Shown here: in pieces, positions 16,704-25,311 of the stretch | How positions within the stretch are numbered: position 1 is the first letter of the stretch | Layout of the letters: every line of letters begins with the position of its first letter | Source of the DNA: Natronosalvus sp042663485 | GTDB lineage: Archaea; Halobacteriota; Halobacteria; Halobacteriales; Natrialbaceae | Assembly (NCBI GenBank): GCA_042663485.1 | Contig: JBHTAF010000005.1 | Strand: one strand, 5' to 3' | DNA: 64,000 nt | The notes under the pieces: generated by a model | Told to the model about the DNA's origin: nothing | The model's database searches: none | The model's input: only the letters and a program-made list of their open reading frames with translations | Program-made: the position numbers and the translations under genes

Positions 16704-19124
16704 TCAGGCCTGGTCGGCGATCCAGTCGAAGACGGCGTCCCGTCGGTCCGTGGAGAACGCCTCGGACGACTCCCCGGTCCCGCTGCCGAGACGGGCTTCG
16801 TGGTAATCGAAGCTCAACAGGTCGTCCGGAGCGCGGACCTCGAGTGCCTCGGGCACCCCGTAGAGGTCGTAGACGGACCGGGCTTCGGAGACGCACCGAA
16901 GGACGTCCGCTTGTGGATGGGTCCAGTCGAGCGACGGGGCCACCTCGAGCGTCGGTCGGGGTGCGATCAGTCCGAGCACCTCGTGGAAGTCGAACGGGAC
17001 GCGCTCGGGGTCGTCCCGAAACAGTCCGAGACGGGGTTGCAGCCCGTGCATGTGGGACAGTCGTCCGATCACCGCATTGGCTCGTTCGGCTTCGGAATCG
17101 CTCGTCCGGAACGGCGCGAACCCACCGACCGAGGCGACGCCGGCGATGCGCTCGTCGAGGGCTGCCGCGTACAGACCGACGGTGGCCCCGAGCGAGTATC
17201 CCAGGACGAAGATCCGGTCGTCGTCGATGCACTCGAGCGCCGAGAGCGTCTCGACGGCGGCCAGCGCGTCGTCGACCAGTTTGCCCATCTTCGACCAGTT
17301 CGGGTGACGCTCGTAGAAGTGCTCGCCCTCCTCGATCCGGGTGCCGAAGCCGAGCTGGTCGTACGCGTACAGCGCGAACCCGCGGTCGGTAGCTCCCTCG
17401 ACCGGGACCTGCCCGCGTCCGCCCGCTCCGTACCCGGTGTTGTAGGCGTAGGGATGCAGCCAGACGATCGCGGGCAACTGTTCGTCCGGGCGGTCGCTAT
17501 CGGTCGACTGCGGATAGTAGAGGTCGCCCTCGACGCGTTCGCCGTAGGTGCGCGACGGTGACAGCCACCGTTTCTCGACGCCATCCGGCGGGTCGGGTCG
17601 GTCGATGACGTCCGCAAGGTAGTCCGGTTTCCCGCCTCGACCCGCCTCCTCGAGCGAGGACGTCGGCGGGTCCGACGCGCGCGGCGGTCGCTCGCCGAGA
17701 CTCCAGCGGAGTCGCTCTCGAAGAATGGGTTTTCGATCGACCCACGCCTCGACCGTCTCGGCTCGGTTACCGTCGACGTCTATCAGGGGGTCCTCGAGCC
17801 CCCGCTTGGGGAATTCGTCGACGTCGACGTCATCGGCCGCCGTCCGACACCACTCCTCGAACGAAAAGTCGTGGTAGAGCCGCGTCGGGTCGTCGTACTC
17901 GCCGAGCCAGAACGCGTCGTCGAAGAAGTCCAGGATTTGGTGAATGTCCCGCGTGGCCCTGGCGTGACGACCCTGGCGATACTGCAGGGCGAGTCGGTCG
18001 CCGGCGTCCAGGAGGTCGTAGACTGAGTTGGCAGATTGGTACACCTTCGCGACGGCCCACGCGCTCGTCGTCCGCTCGTTCAGCGCCGTGTGGAGCAGAC
18101 AGGCGCGCGGCGCGACGAGCGAGACGAGGTGGTTGGCGTCGACGGGGAGGCGATTCTCCCGGCCCACGAAGAAGCGCCAGCGCGGGTGAAACCAGCTGCG
18201 CCGAAGGCGCGCGTGGACCGACATGTCGCCGGCGTAGCAGTCGTCTCTATCGAACCGCGCTGGAACGACGGCGCCACTCCCGGCGCTACAGGGGGCGACC
18301 GCGTCGATTCGCTCGTCGAACGCCGCGGCGATCAGCGACTGCTTGCCGTTTCGCGACGCGCCCGTGATCGCGATCCGATCGTCGTCGACCTCGGGTACCG
18401 TCTCGAGGTAGTCGACGACGCGGTGGGCGGCCCACGCTCGCCGGGCGAGCAACTGGAAGTCGTAGTCGGGATAGCACTCGCCGTAGTCCGCCGCGTCGTC
18501 CCGGGCGTCGGCCGCCGCGTAGACGACGGCCGCGTAGCCCCGCTGGAGGGCGAGCAGTGCCCACTTGCGGTGGTTCCACTGGGTCATGAACACCGGAAAT
18601 GTCCCCGTCCCGTCCGGGACCATGAGTTCGAGGTCGAGCGTCAGGTTGTGGTCCGGACCGAATTCGAGTCGGACGTCGCGTATCGTCGCTCCCTCCACGG
18701 TCCGAGTGTCAAGTTCGCTCGCCCGAACGTTTCCCGGCGCGGGGGGCATCCGTCCGTAGAGCCAGTACTCGAGTTGCTCCCTGTATCGTTCTCGTAGCTG
18801 TTCCCACTCCCCGCTGGTTGTGACCTCGGCCTGGCGTTCCCCTCCGGGTCCGTACCGAACGAGGGGGTCGGGAAGCTCGGCAAGCGCCGGCAACCGCTCG
18901 AAGTCGGGCGGAAGTTCGCCCGTTCGTTCCTGCCACGCGAGCCAGCTGTCGTCCCGGTGAGAGAGGCGCGGGTCGGAGCCGTACTCGTCGGCCTCGGGTG
19001 CGAGCAGGGGGCGCAGCTCCTCGAGGTACGCCTGTCGGTGTTCGCGCTCCTCGGCCGACGACGGCGGTCCGTGGATTCGTTCGGGGTGTAGCGGGTAGTC
19101 GTCCTGGGGTGTGTCTGCGGGCAT
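16704..19124 (-). CDS. Fused double alpha/beta-hydrolase (CE15-like + dienelactone hydrolase-like)
   Basis: This 806-residue protein is two complete alpha/beta-hydrolase modules in tandem. The first (about 90-430) carries 'GASRNGKQSL', matching the Gly-x-Ser-Arg-x-Gly-Lys elbow of glucuronoyl-esterase-like (CE15) proteins, with 'VSLVAPRACLLHTA' later. The second (about 510-806) has the elbow 'GYSLGATVGLYAAA' and 'LGLIAPRPTLEVAP', typical of dienelactone hydrolase/acetyl-xylan-esterase-like enzymes. There is no signal peptide, so it is predicted to be cytoplasmic. It may remove ester groups from uronic acid or acylated oligosaccharides (inference). It lies between the ceramidase-like gene and the CapA-like gene on the same strand. 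The start at 19124 begins an acidic, Pro-rich leader. Confidence 0.85.
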   Translation of the reverse strand: MPADTPQDDYPLHPERIHGPPSSAEEREHRQAYLEELRPLLAPEADEYGSDPRLSHRDDSWLAWQERTGELPPDFERLPALAELPDPLVRYGPGGERQAEVTTSGEWEQLRERYREQLEYWLYGRMPPAPGNVRASELDTRTVEGATIRDVRLEFGPDHNLTLDLELMVPDGTGTFPVFMTQWNHRKWALLALQRGYAAVVYAAADARDDAADYGECYPDYDFQLLARRAWAAHRVVDYLETVPEVDDDRIAITGASRNGKQSLIAAAFDERIDAVAPCSAGSGAVVPARFDRDDCYAGDMSVHARLRRSWFHPRWRFFVGRENRLPVDANHLVSLVAPRACLLHTALNERTTSAWAVAKVYQSANSVYDLLDAGDRLALQYRQGRHARATRDIHQILDFFDDAFWLGEYDDPTRLYHDFSFEEWCRTAADDVDVDEFPKRGLEDPLIDVDGNRAETVEAWVDRKPILRERLRWSLGERPPRASDPPTSSLEEAGRGGKPDYLADVIDRPDPPDGVEKRWLSPSRTYGERVEGDLYYPQSTDSDRPDEQLPAIVWLHPYAYNTGYGAGGRGQVPVEGATDRGFALYAYDQLGFGTRIEEGEHFYERHPNWSKMGKLVDDALAAVETLSALECIDDDRIFVLGYSLGATVGLYAAALDERIAGVASVGGFAPFRTSDSEAERANAVIGRLSHMHGLQPRLGLFRDDPERVPFDFHEVLGLIAPRPTLEVAPSLDWTHPQADVLRCVSEARSVYDLYGVPEALEVRAPDDLLSFDYHEARLGSGTGESSEAFSTDRRDAVFDWIADQA

Positions 19125-19180
19125 GGGTCGTCTGGGGTCGCTGGGTACTGGTCGGGCTCGAGACTAAAGTCATTGGGTCG

Positions 19181-19225
19181 ATTCCATCTATTGCACCTAT
19201 TGCATCTATCGAACCTATTGTATTG
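19181..19225. repeat. 9 bp tandem repeat, about five units
   Basis: Units ATTCCATCT, ATTGCACCT, ATTGCATCT, ATCGAACCT and ATTGTATTG run head to tail with exact 9 bp spacing. They overlap the stop codon of the ceramidase-like gene (19215-19217) and fill most of the gap to the next gene. The function is unknown; slipped-strand expansion is the likely origin. Confidence 0.65.
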
Positions 19226-20606
19226 TCCTCGAGCCGCGTACCCGCTCGCCGAGCGCCTGCGTGTGCTGTAGGATCCGTTCCTCAGTGTTCGGGTCGAGTG
19301 GCCCCGAAAACGTCGACCGGCGGATCGCTCCCTCGCTCTCGTAGCCACCCTCGGCTCTCACTCTGGCCGTCGGCACGTACGTGAACTCGTCGTTCGCGTA
19401 CCCGGCCACCCAGACCGGTCCCTCGAGGCGATCCTTCAGTTGAATCCCGTACTCGACGAGAACCTCGCCGCCGAGAGCCACCAGCGTGAGGTCGTCGCCG
19501 AAGCCGAACGCCTGTATCGGATACGGGTGTTCCGTTCGAATCGTGCCGGTCTCGTCGAGTTCGTCGAGGAGCGCCTCCGCGCGGACGCGCAGGTGTCGCA
19601 CGTCGCCCTTACGAATCGCCTCGAGTTCGTCCCTGCTCGGCGGGTCCTCGAATTCGAGTTCACAGTCCTCGAAGCCGGTCCTGAGCGGTCCTCGAATCGG
19701 CCGTCTTCGGGATTCGATCGCCGCCCGGACGGTTGTGGCCATCGTGCGTCCGTGGTGTTTCGCCAGGTCAACGTCACCGCGTGGATACGGATTCTGGTCG
19801 CCGGCACAGCCCAAGAGGCAGAGCGCGGTGACTCCCGGGTATCGCTCCTCGAGGTATCGGCGGGCGAACCCGGCCCAGTCGCCACAGTACTTCGTGAACG
19901 AGAGGGTCGTCGTGTGACACGCGTAGCCGAACACGATGGCCGAGGGCGTTGCTCCGTCAGTCCGATCGATCCCTTCGTTGGGTTCGACGACGAGAACCGG
20001 AACTTCGTGATCGACCGGCGCGTCGGGGTTTTGCTCGTGGGCGATCCCGTCCTCGACCGGCAGTCGTCGATTCATCGCGAACCCACACCGGGCGTGGCTG
20101 TGACTGAGCCGAACCGGCGCTCGGTCCTCGAGTGCCTCGCCGATCACGGCGACCAGTTCGTCCTCGAGTCGTTCGCGATAGTCGGCCGCGTTCGATCGAT
20201 ACCGCTCGACGTCGTCGGCGTACATTCGCACCTTGAAATCCCGGAATTCCGGTCCGCAGTGGGTGTGCGTCGCCGCCAGCACGATGGAATCGGGATCGAT
20301 ACTGTATTTCGCCTCACAGCGCTGCGTGACGGCGTCCCGGATCACTCTCGGGACGAACAACACGTCGGCGGAGACGATGGCCGCGAGCGTTCCCGACTCG
20401 TCCTCGAGCGCGAGCGCCGTCGCCTCGAGGTCGTGTTCGACGCCCGTGGCAGGGTCGTCGCGCTTTGCGAAGCCCGCCATCCACATCGGTTGCTCGGGCG
20501 TAATGACGCGGGTGGCGGTACCGGCTTGCCACCCGTAACGGCTCGAAGACGTATCGCGTGCGTCCCGTGGCATCGAAGATCGGTTTTCGGTTCGTTCCGA
20601 TCCCAT
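19215..20606 (-). CDS. Neutral/alkaline ceramidase-like hydrolase (PF04734 type)
   Basis: This 463-residue protein resembles the N-terminal catalytic domain of neutral/alkaline non-lysosomal ceramidases: 'AGTATRVITPEQPMWMAGF' at about 28-46, 'VSADVLFV', 'ATHTHCGPE' (zinc His pair), 'FGYACHTTTLSFT' and 'CLLGCAGDQNP'. Known members cleave N-acyl sphingosine amides, but archaea lack ceramides and polysaccharide loci often carry such homologues of unknown substrate. An amide substrate such as an N-acyl sugar is possible (inference). It lacks a signal peptide. Start at 20606; an internal ATG at 20573 is an alternative. It shares its strand with the hydrolase and CapA-like genes. Confidence 0.82.
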   Translation of the reverse strand: MGSERTENRSSMPRDARDTSSSRYGWQAGTATRVITPEQPMWMAGFAKRDDPATGVEHDLEATALALEDESGTLAAIVSADVLFVPRVIRDAVTQRCEAKYSIDPDSIVLAATHTHCGPEFRDFKVRMYADDVERYRSNAADYRERLEDELVAVIGEALEDRAPVRLSHSHARCGFAMNRRLPVEDGIAHEQNPDAPVDHEVPVLVVEPNEGIDRTDGATPSAIVFGYACHTTTLSFTKYCGDWAGFARRYLEERYPGVTALCLLGCAGDQNPYPRGDVDLAKHHGRTMATTVRAAIESRRRPIRGPLRTGFEDCELEFEDPPSRDELEAIRKGDVRHLRVRAEALLDELDETGTIRTEHPYPIQAFGFGDDLTLVALGGEVLVEYGIQLKDRLEGPVWVAGYANDEFTYVPTARVRAEGGYESEGAIRRSTFSGPLDPNTEERILQHTQALGERVRGSRTIQ

Positions 20607-20625
20607 ATGGGTGTGGCGGCGTTTC

Positions 20626-20688
20626 GTGCTCGAAGCGCTGGAGGTGCTCGGAGCACTCGAAGCACCCGAAGCGTTCGGAGCACTCGAG
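20626..20688. repeat. 9 bp tandem repeat, seven units
   Basis: Seven consecutive 9 bp units follow the pattern GYGCTCGRA/GCACTCGAA, such as GTGCTCGAA, GCACTCGAA and GCGTTCGGA. The array sits immediately upstream of the ceramidase-like start codon (20606), where a promoter or leader would be expected. Its period matches the array at the other end of the same gene, but its sequence is different. Confidence 0.65.
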
Positions 20689-20745
20689 AACCAGTCCTGG
20701 ACCGTTAGTGAGCGGTCAGTTCAGGCGGCCAGACTCGAGCAACTG

Positions 20746-21105
20746 TTACTCCGACTGCGTGGAGGCACCCTGCTGCTCGAAGATCGACACGATCTCCTCG
20801 GCAAATTCGACGGCCCGCTCCGGCAGTCCGTACGTCTCCTCGGAGCGATCGATCGCCCGCATCTTTTCGACGAACTCTCGCCGATGGTCCAGGTCGACGA
20901 TGGTCTCACGGACGTCGAAGGTCACCCTCCCCTCTTCGTCGGTCTCGAGCCACGCCTGGGTTCGTTGCTTCTCGTCGTAGGTGATCGTGTACGTCTCGTT
21001 GCCGATCACGTCCACGATGGTATCGAGGTCACCGATCTCGAGGTCCCCCTCGTCGGTCTCGAGGTAGACCGTTCCGCCCTCGACGCGCGTTTCGTAGCGT
21101 TTCAT
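20746..21105 (-). CDS. Small acidic protein of unknown function
   Basis: I do not recognise this 119-residue family. The N-terminal half is predicted beta-rich ('RYETRVEGGTVYLETDEGDLEIGDLDTIVDVIGNE' reads as alternating strands; only part is quoted for illustration of acidity). The C-terminal half from about residue 75 is a single long acidic helix ending in Gln/Ser. Codon usage is that of a real haloarchaeal gene. A minus-strand TATA-like element near 21133 sits about 28 bp before ATG 21105, which supports the start and a leaderless message. Confidence 0.65.
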   Translation of the reverse strand: MKRYETRVEGGTVYLETDEGDLEIGDLDTIVDVIGNETYTITYDEKQRTQAWLETDEEGRVTFDVRETIVDLDHRREFVEKMRAIDRSEETYGLPERAVEFAEEIVSIFEQQGASTQSE

Positions 21106-21212
21106 ACGTTGGCGTAGCGTGGGTCACGCAAAAGTACGTTTGGGTCGCCAGGTCGTGTGACCGATCTTCTTCTGGATCTCTGGATCGGACGAACGGTCTC
21201 CCGACGTCCTGG

Positions 21213-21944
21213 TCAGCCGGTGACGTACCCGAGCAGTGCTTCCCAGAGGGTGGGAAGGCCGTCCCACTCGAGGAACGCCGGCGGCGCCCAGTGGGGCGCA
21301 CAGTCGGTAGTGAACGCGAACGTCCGTCCGTCTCCGTACGAGCCGACGGCAACCAGGGGATCGTCGCCGACCGTCGCCCAGACATCTGCGTCGGCGTCGG
21401 CGACGACCCGGTTGTAGCCGAGGACGGCCGGCCACTCGTCGTCGAGGTCCGCTCCTGGAACCCCTTCGTTCGTCGGCCGAACGCCGGCCGGCGCCTCCAC
21501 CCGGTCGTCGCCGGGACCGATCGAGACCGGCAGGACGTCGGCGAGCGCGGTGCGATTGTACCGCGCCTGGCCGTTGACGCCCGCGAAACTCATGTAGCCG
21601 CCGATCATCCCCAGTGCGCCGCCGTCTTCGACGTACGACGCCATGAGTTCACAGCGGTCGACGTCGGCTTCGCCCCGTCGGACCTGCGGCGTAAGCTGGA
21701 GGGTGTCCGCGCCGATGTCGCTCAGGATTACGAGGTCGTACGCCTCGAGTTCGGCTCGCGTGCGAGGGAACTCGCGGGTTGCGACGTGACAGGGCTGGTA
21801 AGTCACCGACGCGCCCGCGACCTCGAGGGCTGCGACGAGGTGATCCGGCGCTTCGTCGTAGGACGCCCCGGTGAGGACGTCCTGTCCCTTGATCTCGAAG
21901 GTGAGCAGCTGCCAGGACTCACCGGCGAGGAGTACGTTCGTCAT
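21213..21944 (-). CDS. Glutamine-amidotransferase-like protein (PF07090/COG5426 type)
   Basis: This 243-residue protein resembles cytoplasmic GATase1-like proteins: 'VLLAGESWQLLTFEIKGQD' at the N-terminus, 'LVILSDIGADTLQL', 'YVEDGGALGMIGGYMSFAG', and the C-terminal 'FTTDCAPHWAPPAFLEW'. The usual Cys nucleophile elbow of class I amidotransferases is replaced by 'MIGGYMSF', so amidotransferase activity is unlikely. ATG at 21944 is chosen because the family begins there; an 18-residue upstream extension is possible. Similar proteins occur beside sugar-catabolic dehydrogenases, as here. The substrate is unknown. Confidence 0.75.
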   Translation of the reverse strand: MTNVLLAGESWQLLTFEIKGQDVLTGASYDEAPDHLVAALEVAGASVTYQPCHVATREFPRTRAELEAYDLVILSDIGADTLQLTPQVRRGEADVDRCELMASYVEDGGALGMIGGYMSFAGVNGQARYNRTALADVLPVSIGPGDDRVEAPAGVRPTNEGVPGADLDDEWPAVLGYNRVVADADADVWATVGDDPLVAVGSYGDGRTFAFTTDCAPHWAPPAFLEWDGLPTLWEALLGYVTG

Positions 21945-22357
21945 GAGTCGCTCGACACGAGGGAGCGTCCGGGTATCAAGCCACCGGTCGTTGTTCACCT
22001 TGCGCTGACGTCAGTCGCCAGGAATCGACGTTGGCCCTCATCGAGTCGTTTTCGAGCGCCGAACACCCCACTTTCGTCCCTGCCCGGGGCGACGGCCGAA
22101 TACTACGCCCCTGGCCGGGTCCACGACAATCTGATGGGCACCTGGGACAGCACGTCCACGAACGACCGATCCCACGTCGTGGGCACCTGAAACGGCTCGA
22201 GGAGGCTCGAATTGACCTCGAGTTCCCCATCGACGGAGACTGCGCCGATCAGGCAATGACGACGGTCGAATCGGGTTCACCAACGAGTAGGCGAAGTTGA
22301 CGTTCCTGGCAGACGTGTACCGTATCGGGATGGTACTTTCGAAGATTGTCCGGCTCC

Positions 22358-22378
22358 TTGTTTTGAATAGCAAAACAA
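22358..22378. promoter_or_regulatory. 8 bp inverted repeat, candidate operator
   Basis: TTGTTTTG and CAAAACAA are perfect arms separated by 5 bp (AATAG). The dyad is AT-rich in a GC-rich background and lies in the long control-size region before the dehydrogenase operon. A dimeric regulator, such as the IclR protein encoded at 59222-59992, could bind it (inference). Confidence 0.35.
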
Positions 22379-22616
22379 TAGGGTGAGATTTGGTCACAAA
22401 CTGTTACAAGCGTACGAGAGTCACGTTTTGTTTCCCTGTGACAGTCGTTCTCGGTATAATAGGCCTAAGAAGGCGGTAGTGACGTTCGTTCTCGAGCGTA
22501 AACAGCTGTTTATGTGTGGTGAACGGCATCCGGCTTTTTTCACGTTCGCTATTCGGTCGTGACGGCGTTTTCGACTACGGTCGCTCGAGGACAGTGCCAG
22601 TGGGGTCGACTCCGTC

Positions 22617-22630
22617 CACCACTTGTGGTG
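22617..22630. promoter_or_regulatory. 6 bp inverted repeat
   Basis: CACCAC-TT-GTGGTG forms a compact dyad. Its right half, extended as GTGGTGAACG, recurs about 110 bp upstream, so this may be part of a two-site operator. There is no direct evidence of binding. Confidence 0.3.
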
Positions 22631-22961
22631 AACGAGTGTTCGATTTTGGGACCTCGAAACCACCCGTGTGTCGAGAGTGCCACGTCTCTCACCGCAACGT
22701 ACATTACAACTTGCCACCATGAACCGTTAGTAACGATGCAGCTACGCGAATCGGATCTCCCGCAGGTGAGCCTGACGTGATCCCTCCTGGTCCCCGAACC
22801 CGACACGAACCGTGCGAATCGAACACCGTCGGCAGGCAGACAGCGGTGCCGACAACTGTCGCCCGCTACCAGTGGCGAACAATTCAGTGCAACAGGAACG
22901 ATAACCGTCACCGCGACGCTCGCACGGCCGAACGAACTGGCGACGGCCTGGAGGTAACGAA

Positions 22962-24041
22962 ATGACGGAGCGAGCCATCGGCTACGTCGGCCTCAACCAC
23001 CACCATGCCGAGCCCTACCTGCAGACCCTCGACGCGCTTCAGGCGAAGGCGACCGTGACGTGTGCGTGCGAACCGAATCCGGCTTTCGATCCGTCCACCG
23101 TCGACTCCCTCGGCGACGTCCCGGTCTACGACTCCCTCGAGGCCCTGCTGGCGGCCGAGTCGGTCGACGCGGTCTTCCTCACGCTTCCGAATCGCGATAC
23201 GCCCGACGCCATCGAACGGGCGCTCGACGACGGGGTCGACGTCTACACGGAGAAGCCGGCGGCCCGCCAGGTGGCCGACCTCGAGCCCGTACTCGAACGG
23301 GCCGGGAGCGCCGACGAAACCATCTGCGTGTCGTATCCGTGGCAATCTCACCCGATCGCTCGAGACCTCCGTCGGCTGGTCGAGGATGGCTTCTTCGGCG
23401 ACGTCCGCGCGTTCGAGGCGCGCTACGTCGCCTCCCAGTTGTCGTTCCGGGACACCGACCACTTCATCTTCGACGAGGACGCGAGTCGCGGTGGCATCCT
23501 CCAGTGGCTCGGCATCCACTGGCTCCAGCTGATCGACTACCTCCTCGAGGAACCGATCGTACGCGTCAACGCGAACACGGCGTCGGGTACCGAGGGAGTC
23601 GCTGTCGAGGACGTCGCGACGCTCCAGCTCGAGACAGCCGGCGGGGCGATCGGCACGCTTCACTGCGGCTACCACCTCGGCGAGGGCGTCTACGACACCA
23701 GATTAGACCTGTACGGAAGCGACGGACGAGGAAGCTGGGACCCGATGGGACGAGAGTTCGGGTTCGACGGCGAGACGACGCTCGAACTCGACGACGCGAG
23801 CGGCGAGTGGGCGTGTACACCTCACCGGACGATCACCCACGAGTACGATCCGGCGCCGGGCTACGGCGGGTCGTGGGGCATGGACTTCGTCGAGGCGTTT
23901 TTCGAGGCCTGCGACGGAGAGCGCGACCCGCCGGTTACGCTCCAGGACGCCGCCTCGGTCCTTCGCATTCTCGACGCCGCCTACGAGTCCGCAGAAAGCG
24001 GCGAGTGGGTCGCCGTCGATACCGACGCTTCCGCGACGTAG
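22962..24041 (+). CDS. Gfo/Idh/MocA-family oxidoreductase
   Basis: This 359-residue NAD(P)-dependent dehydrogenase has an N-terminal Rossmann domain beginning 'IGYVGLNHHHAEPYLQTL', a cofactor loop, and 'GVDVYTEKPAA' containing the conserved Glu-Lys-Pro. The C-terminal Gfo/Idh beta domain has 'RGGILQWLGIHWLQLIDYLL', where His/Gln contact the sugar. Family members oxidise sugars or inositols at C1 or C3. Start ATG 22962 has a strong Shine-Dalgarno, GGAGGT (22950-22955), 6 nt away, unlike the mostly leaderless genes here. It heads a plus-strand set with a second dehydrogenase, an aldo/keto reductase and an epimerase. Confidence 0.9.
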   Translation: MTERAIGYVGLNHHHAEPYLQTLDALQAKATVTCACEPNPAFDPSTVDSLGDVPVYDSLEALLAAESVDAVFLTLPNRDTPDAIERALDDGVDVYTEKPAARQVADLEPVLERAGSADETICVSYPWQSHPIARDLRRLVEDGFFGDVRAFEARYVASQLSFRDTDHFIFDEDASRGGILQWLGIHWLQLIDYLLEEPIVRVNANTASGTEGVAVEDVATLQLETAGGAIGTLHCGYHLGEGVYDTRLDLYGSDGRGSWDPMGREFGFDGETTLELDDASGEWACTPHRTITHEYDPAPGYGGSWGMDFVEAFFEACDGERDPPVTLQDAASVLRILDAAYESAESGEWVAVDTDASAT

Positions 24042-24102
24042 CCGCCCTCGAGGCCACCGCCACGCTTATAGGACGGTCGCCGGAACTACGATCCGTTACA
24101 CC

Positions 24103-25149
24103 ATGAGCGACTACACGGTTGGAATCGTCGGAACCGGGCCACATCCCGAGGACTCGGATCACGACGGCTACTCCATGGGTCACCGTCACGCGCGGAGTTT
24201 TCGACGGGCAGACGGCTGTCGGGTGACCGCCTGCGCGGACATCGTGGCCGATCACGCAGCCGCCTTCGGGGACGAGTTCGGTCTCGACGACGACCAGGTC
24301 TTCACGGACGTCCAGGCGATGCTCGACGGGGCGGCCCCCGACGTCGTCAGTATCTGCACCCCGCCGTCGACGCACGGGGAGCTGGTCGAAACGTGTGCCC
24401 ATCACGAGTCGGTGCAGGCAGTCCACTGCGAGAAGCCGATGGCCGAGACGGTCGGTGAGAGTCGGCGTCTCGTCGAGGTCTGTGAAGACGCTGACGTCCA
24501 GTTGACGATCAACCTCCAGAACCGGTGCAGCGACGCCGCTGGCGAGATTAAGCGAGTCATCGAGGACGGGGCGATCGGCGACCTCGAGCGCGTCGAGATC
24601 GGTCGCCAGGACTTGCTCCAGACGGGGCTCCACCACGTCGACCTCGCGAACTACGTCCTCGGTGACGAACCGGTGGCGTGGGTGCTCGGGCAGATCGACT
24701 ACCCGGACGAGTACGTCTGGTACACGAACATGCCGTCCGAACGCCAGGGACTCGGCATGTGGGCGTACGAATCCGGCGTTCACGCACTCTGCTCGACGGG
24801 TGCGGGTGCCGAGGCCGTCGGTCCCCACACCAATCGCTTCATTGGGACCGACGGCGAGATCGAGTTCCAACTCGGCGACGAGTATCGCATCCGAACAGAC
24901 GGCGAGTGGCGGACCGTCGAAGTCGGCGGCGACCCCGCCCAGGACGCGGCCATCGTGACGCTCCTCGAAGCCCTCGAGACCGGCGAGGAGCCGATCATCA
25001 GCGGCCGACGAGCGCTCGGGTCGACGGAGATCGTCTTCGGTATCTGGGAGTCGGCGCGTAAACGGGGTCGCGTCAGTCTCCCGCTGGAAATCGAGGACAA
25101 TCCGCTGGCTGCGCTCATCGAGTCGGGGGAGTTGCCGCCGGACGAGTGA
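24103..25149 (+). CDS. Gfo/Idh/MocA-family oxidoreductase
   Basis: This 348-residue dehydrogenase shows 'VGIVGTGPHPED' (atypical glycine loop lengthened by 'HPEDSDHDGYSMGHRHA'), 'VSICTPPSTHGELV', 'AVHCEKPMAETV' with the Glu-Lys-Pro motif, and 'GLHHVDLANYVLGDE' with the His of the active-site region. It closely resembles the broken copy at 46177-46796, including the extended 'RHAR' region, so the two are paralogues. A TATA-like 'gcttata' lies at 24064-24070, about 36 bp before the ATG, giving it its own short-leader promoter 61 bp after the preceding gene. The substrate is unknown; a sugar or sugar lactone is likely. Confidence 0.9.
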   Translation: MSDYTVGIVGTGPHPEDSDHDGYSMGHRHARSFRRADGCRVTACADIVADHAAAFGDEFGLDDDQVFTDVQAMLDGAAPDVVSICTPPSTHGELVETCAHHESVQAVHCEKPMAETVGESRRLVEVCEDADVQLTINLQNRCSDAAGEIKRVIEDGAIGDLERVEIGRQDLLQTGLHHVDLANYVLGDEPVAWVLGQIDYPDEYVWYTNMPSERQGLGMWAYESGVHALCSTGAGAEAVGPHTNRFIGTDGEIEFQLGDEYRIRTDGEWRTVEVGGDPAQDAAIVTLLEALETGEEPIISGRRALGSTEIVFGIWESARKRGRVSLPLEIEDNPLAALIESGELPPDE

Positions 25150-25311
25150 GCGGGTGAGTACGCGAGTGCGGGAGTATCCGTATGAGCGAGCCGAGCGACG
25201 AGCCGAACGAGCGATGGCATACGAGGGCGAATGACGCCCCTCGAGCGGCGACCGACTGCGTACCCTGCCGCTCCCCCTATCTCTTTGGTGGCGGGGTCAC
25301 AGTACCCACAC

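Larger units (their letters stand above)
21945..22961. other. About 1 kb without a convincing gene, carrying two inverted repeats
   Basis: The region separates a minus-strand gene from the plus-strand dehydrogenase operon, so it should hold both promoters. It contains an AT-rich segment (22340-22470), two perfect inverted repeats described separately, and GTGGTGAACG twice (about 22516 and 22625). Short frames inside lack acidic haloarchaeal composition. Confidence 0.6.

Noticed and set aside
22421..22720. 99-codon minus-strand frame upstream of the dehydrogenase operon
   Set aside because: Basic and Cys-rich with no recognisable domain and no promoter; more likely control-region sequence.
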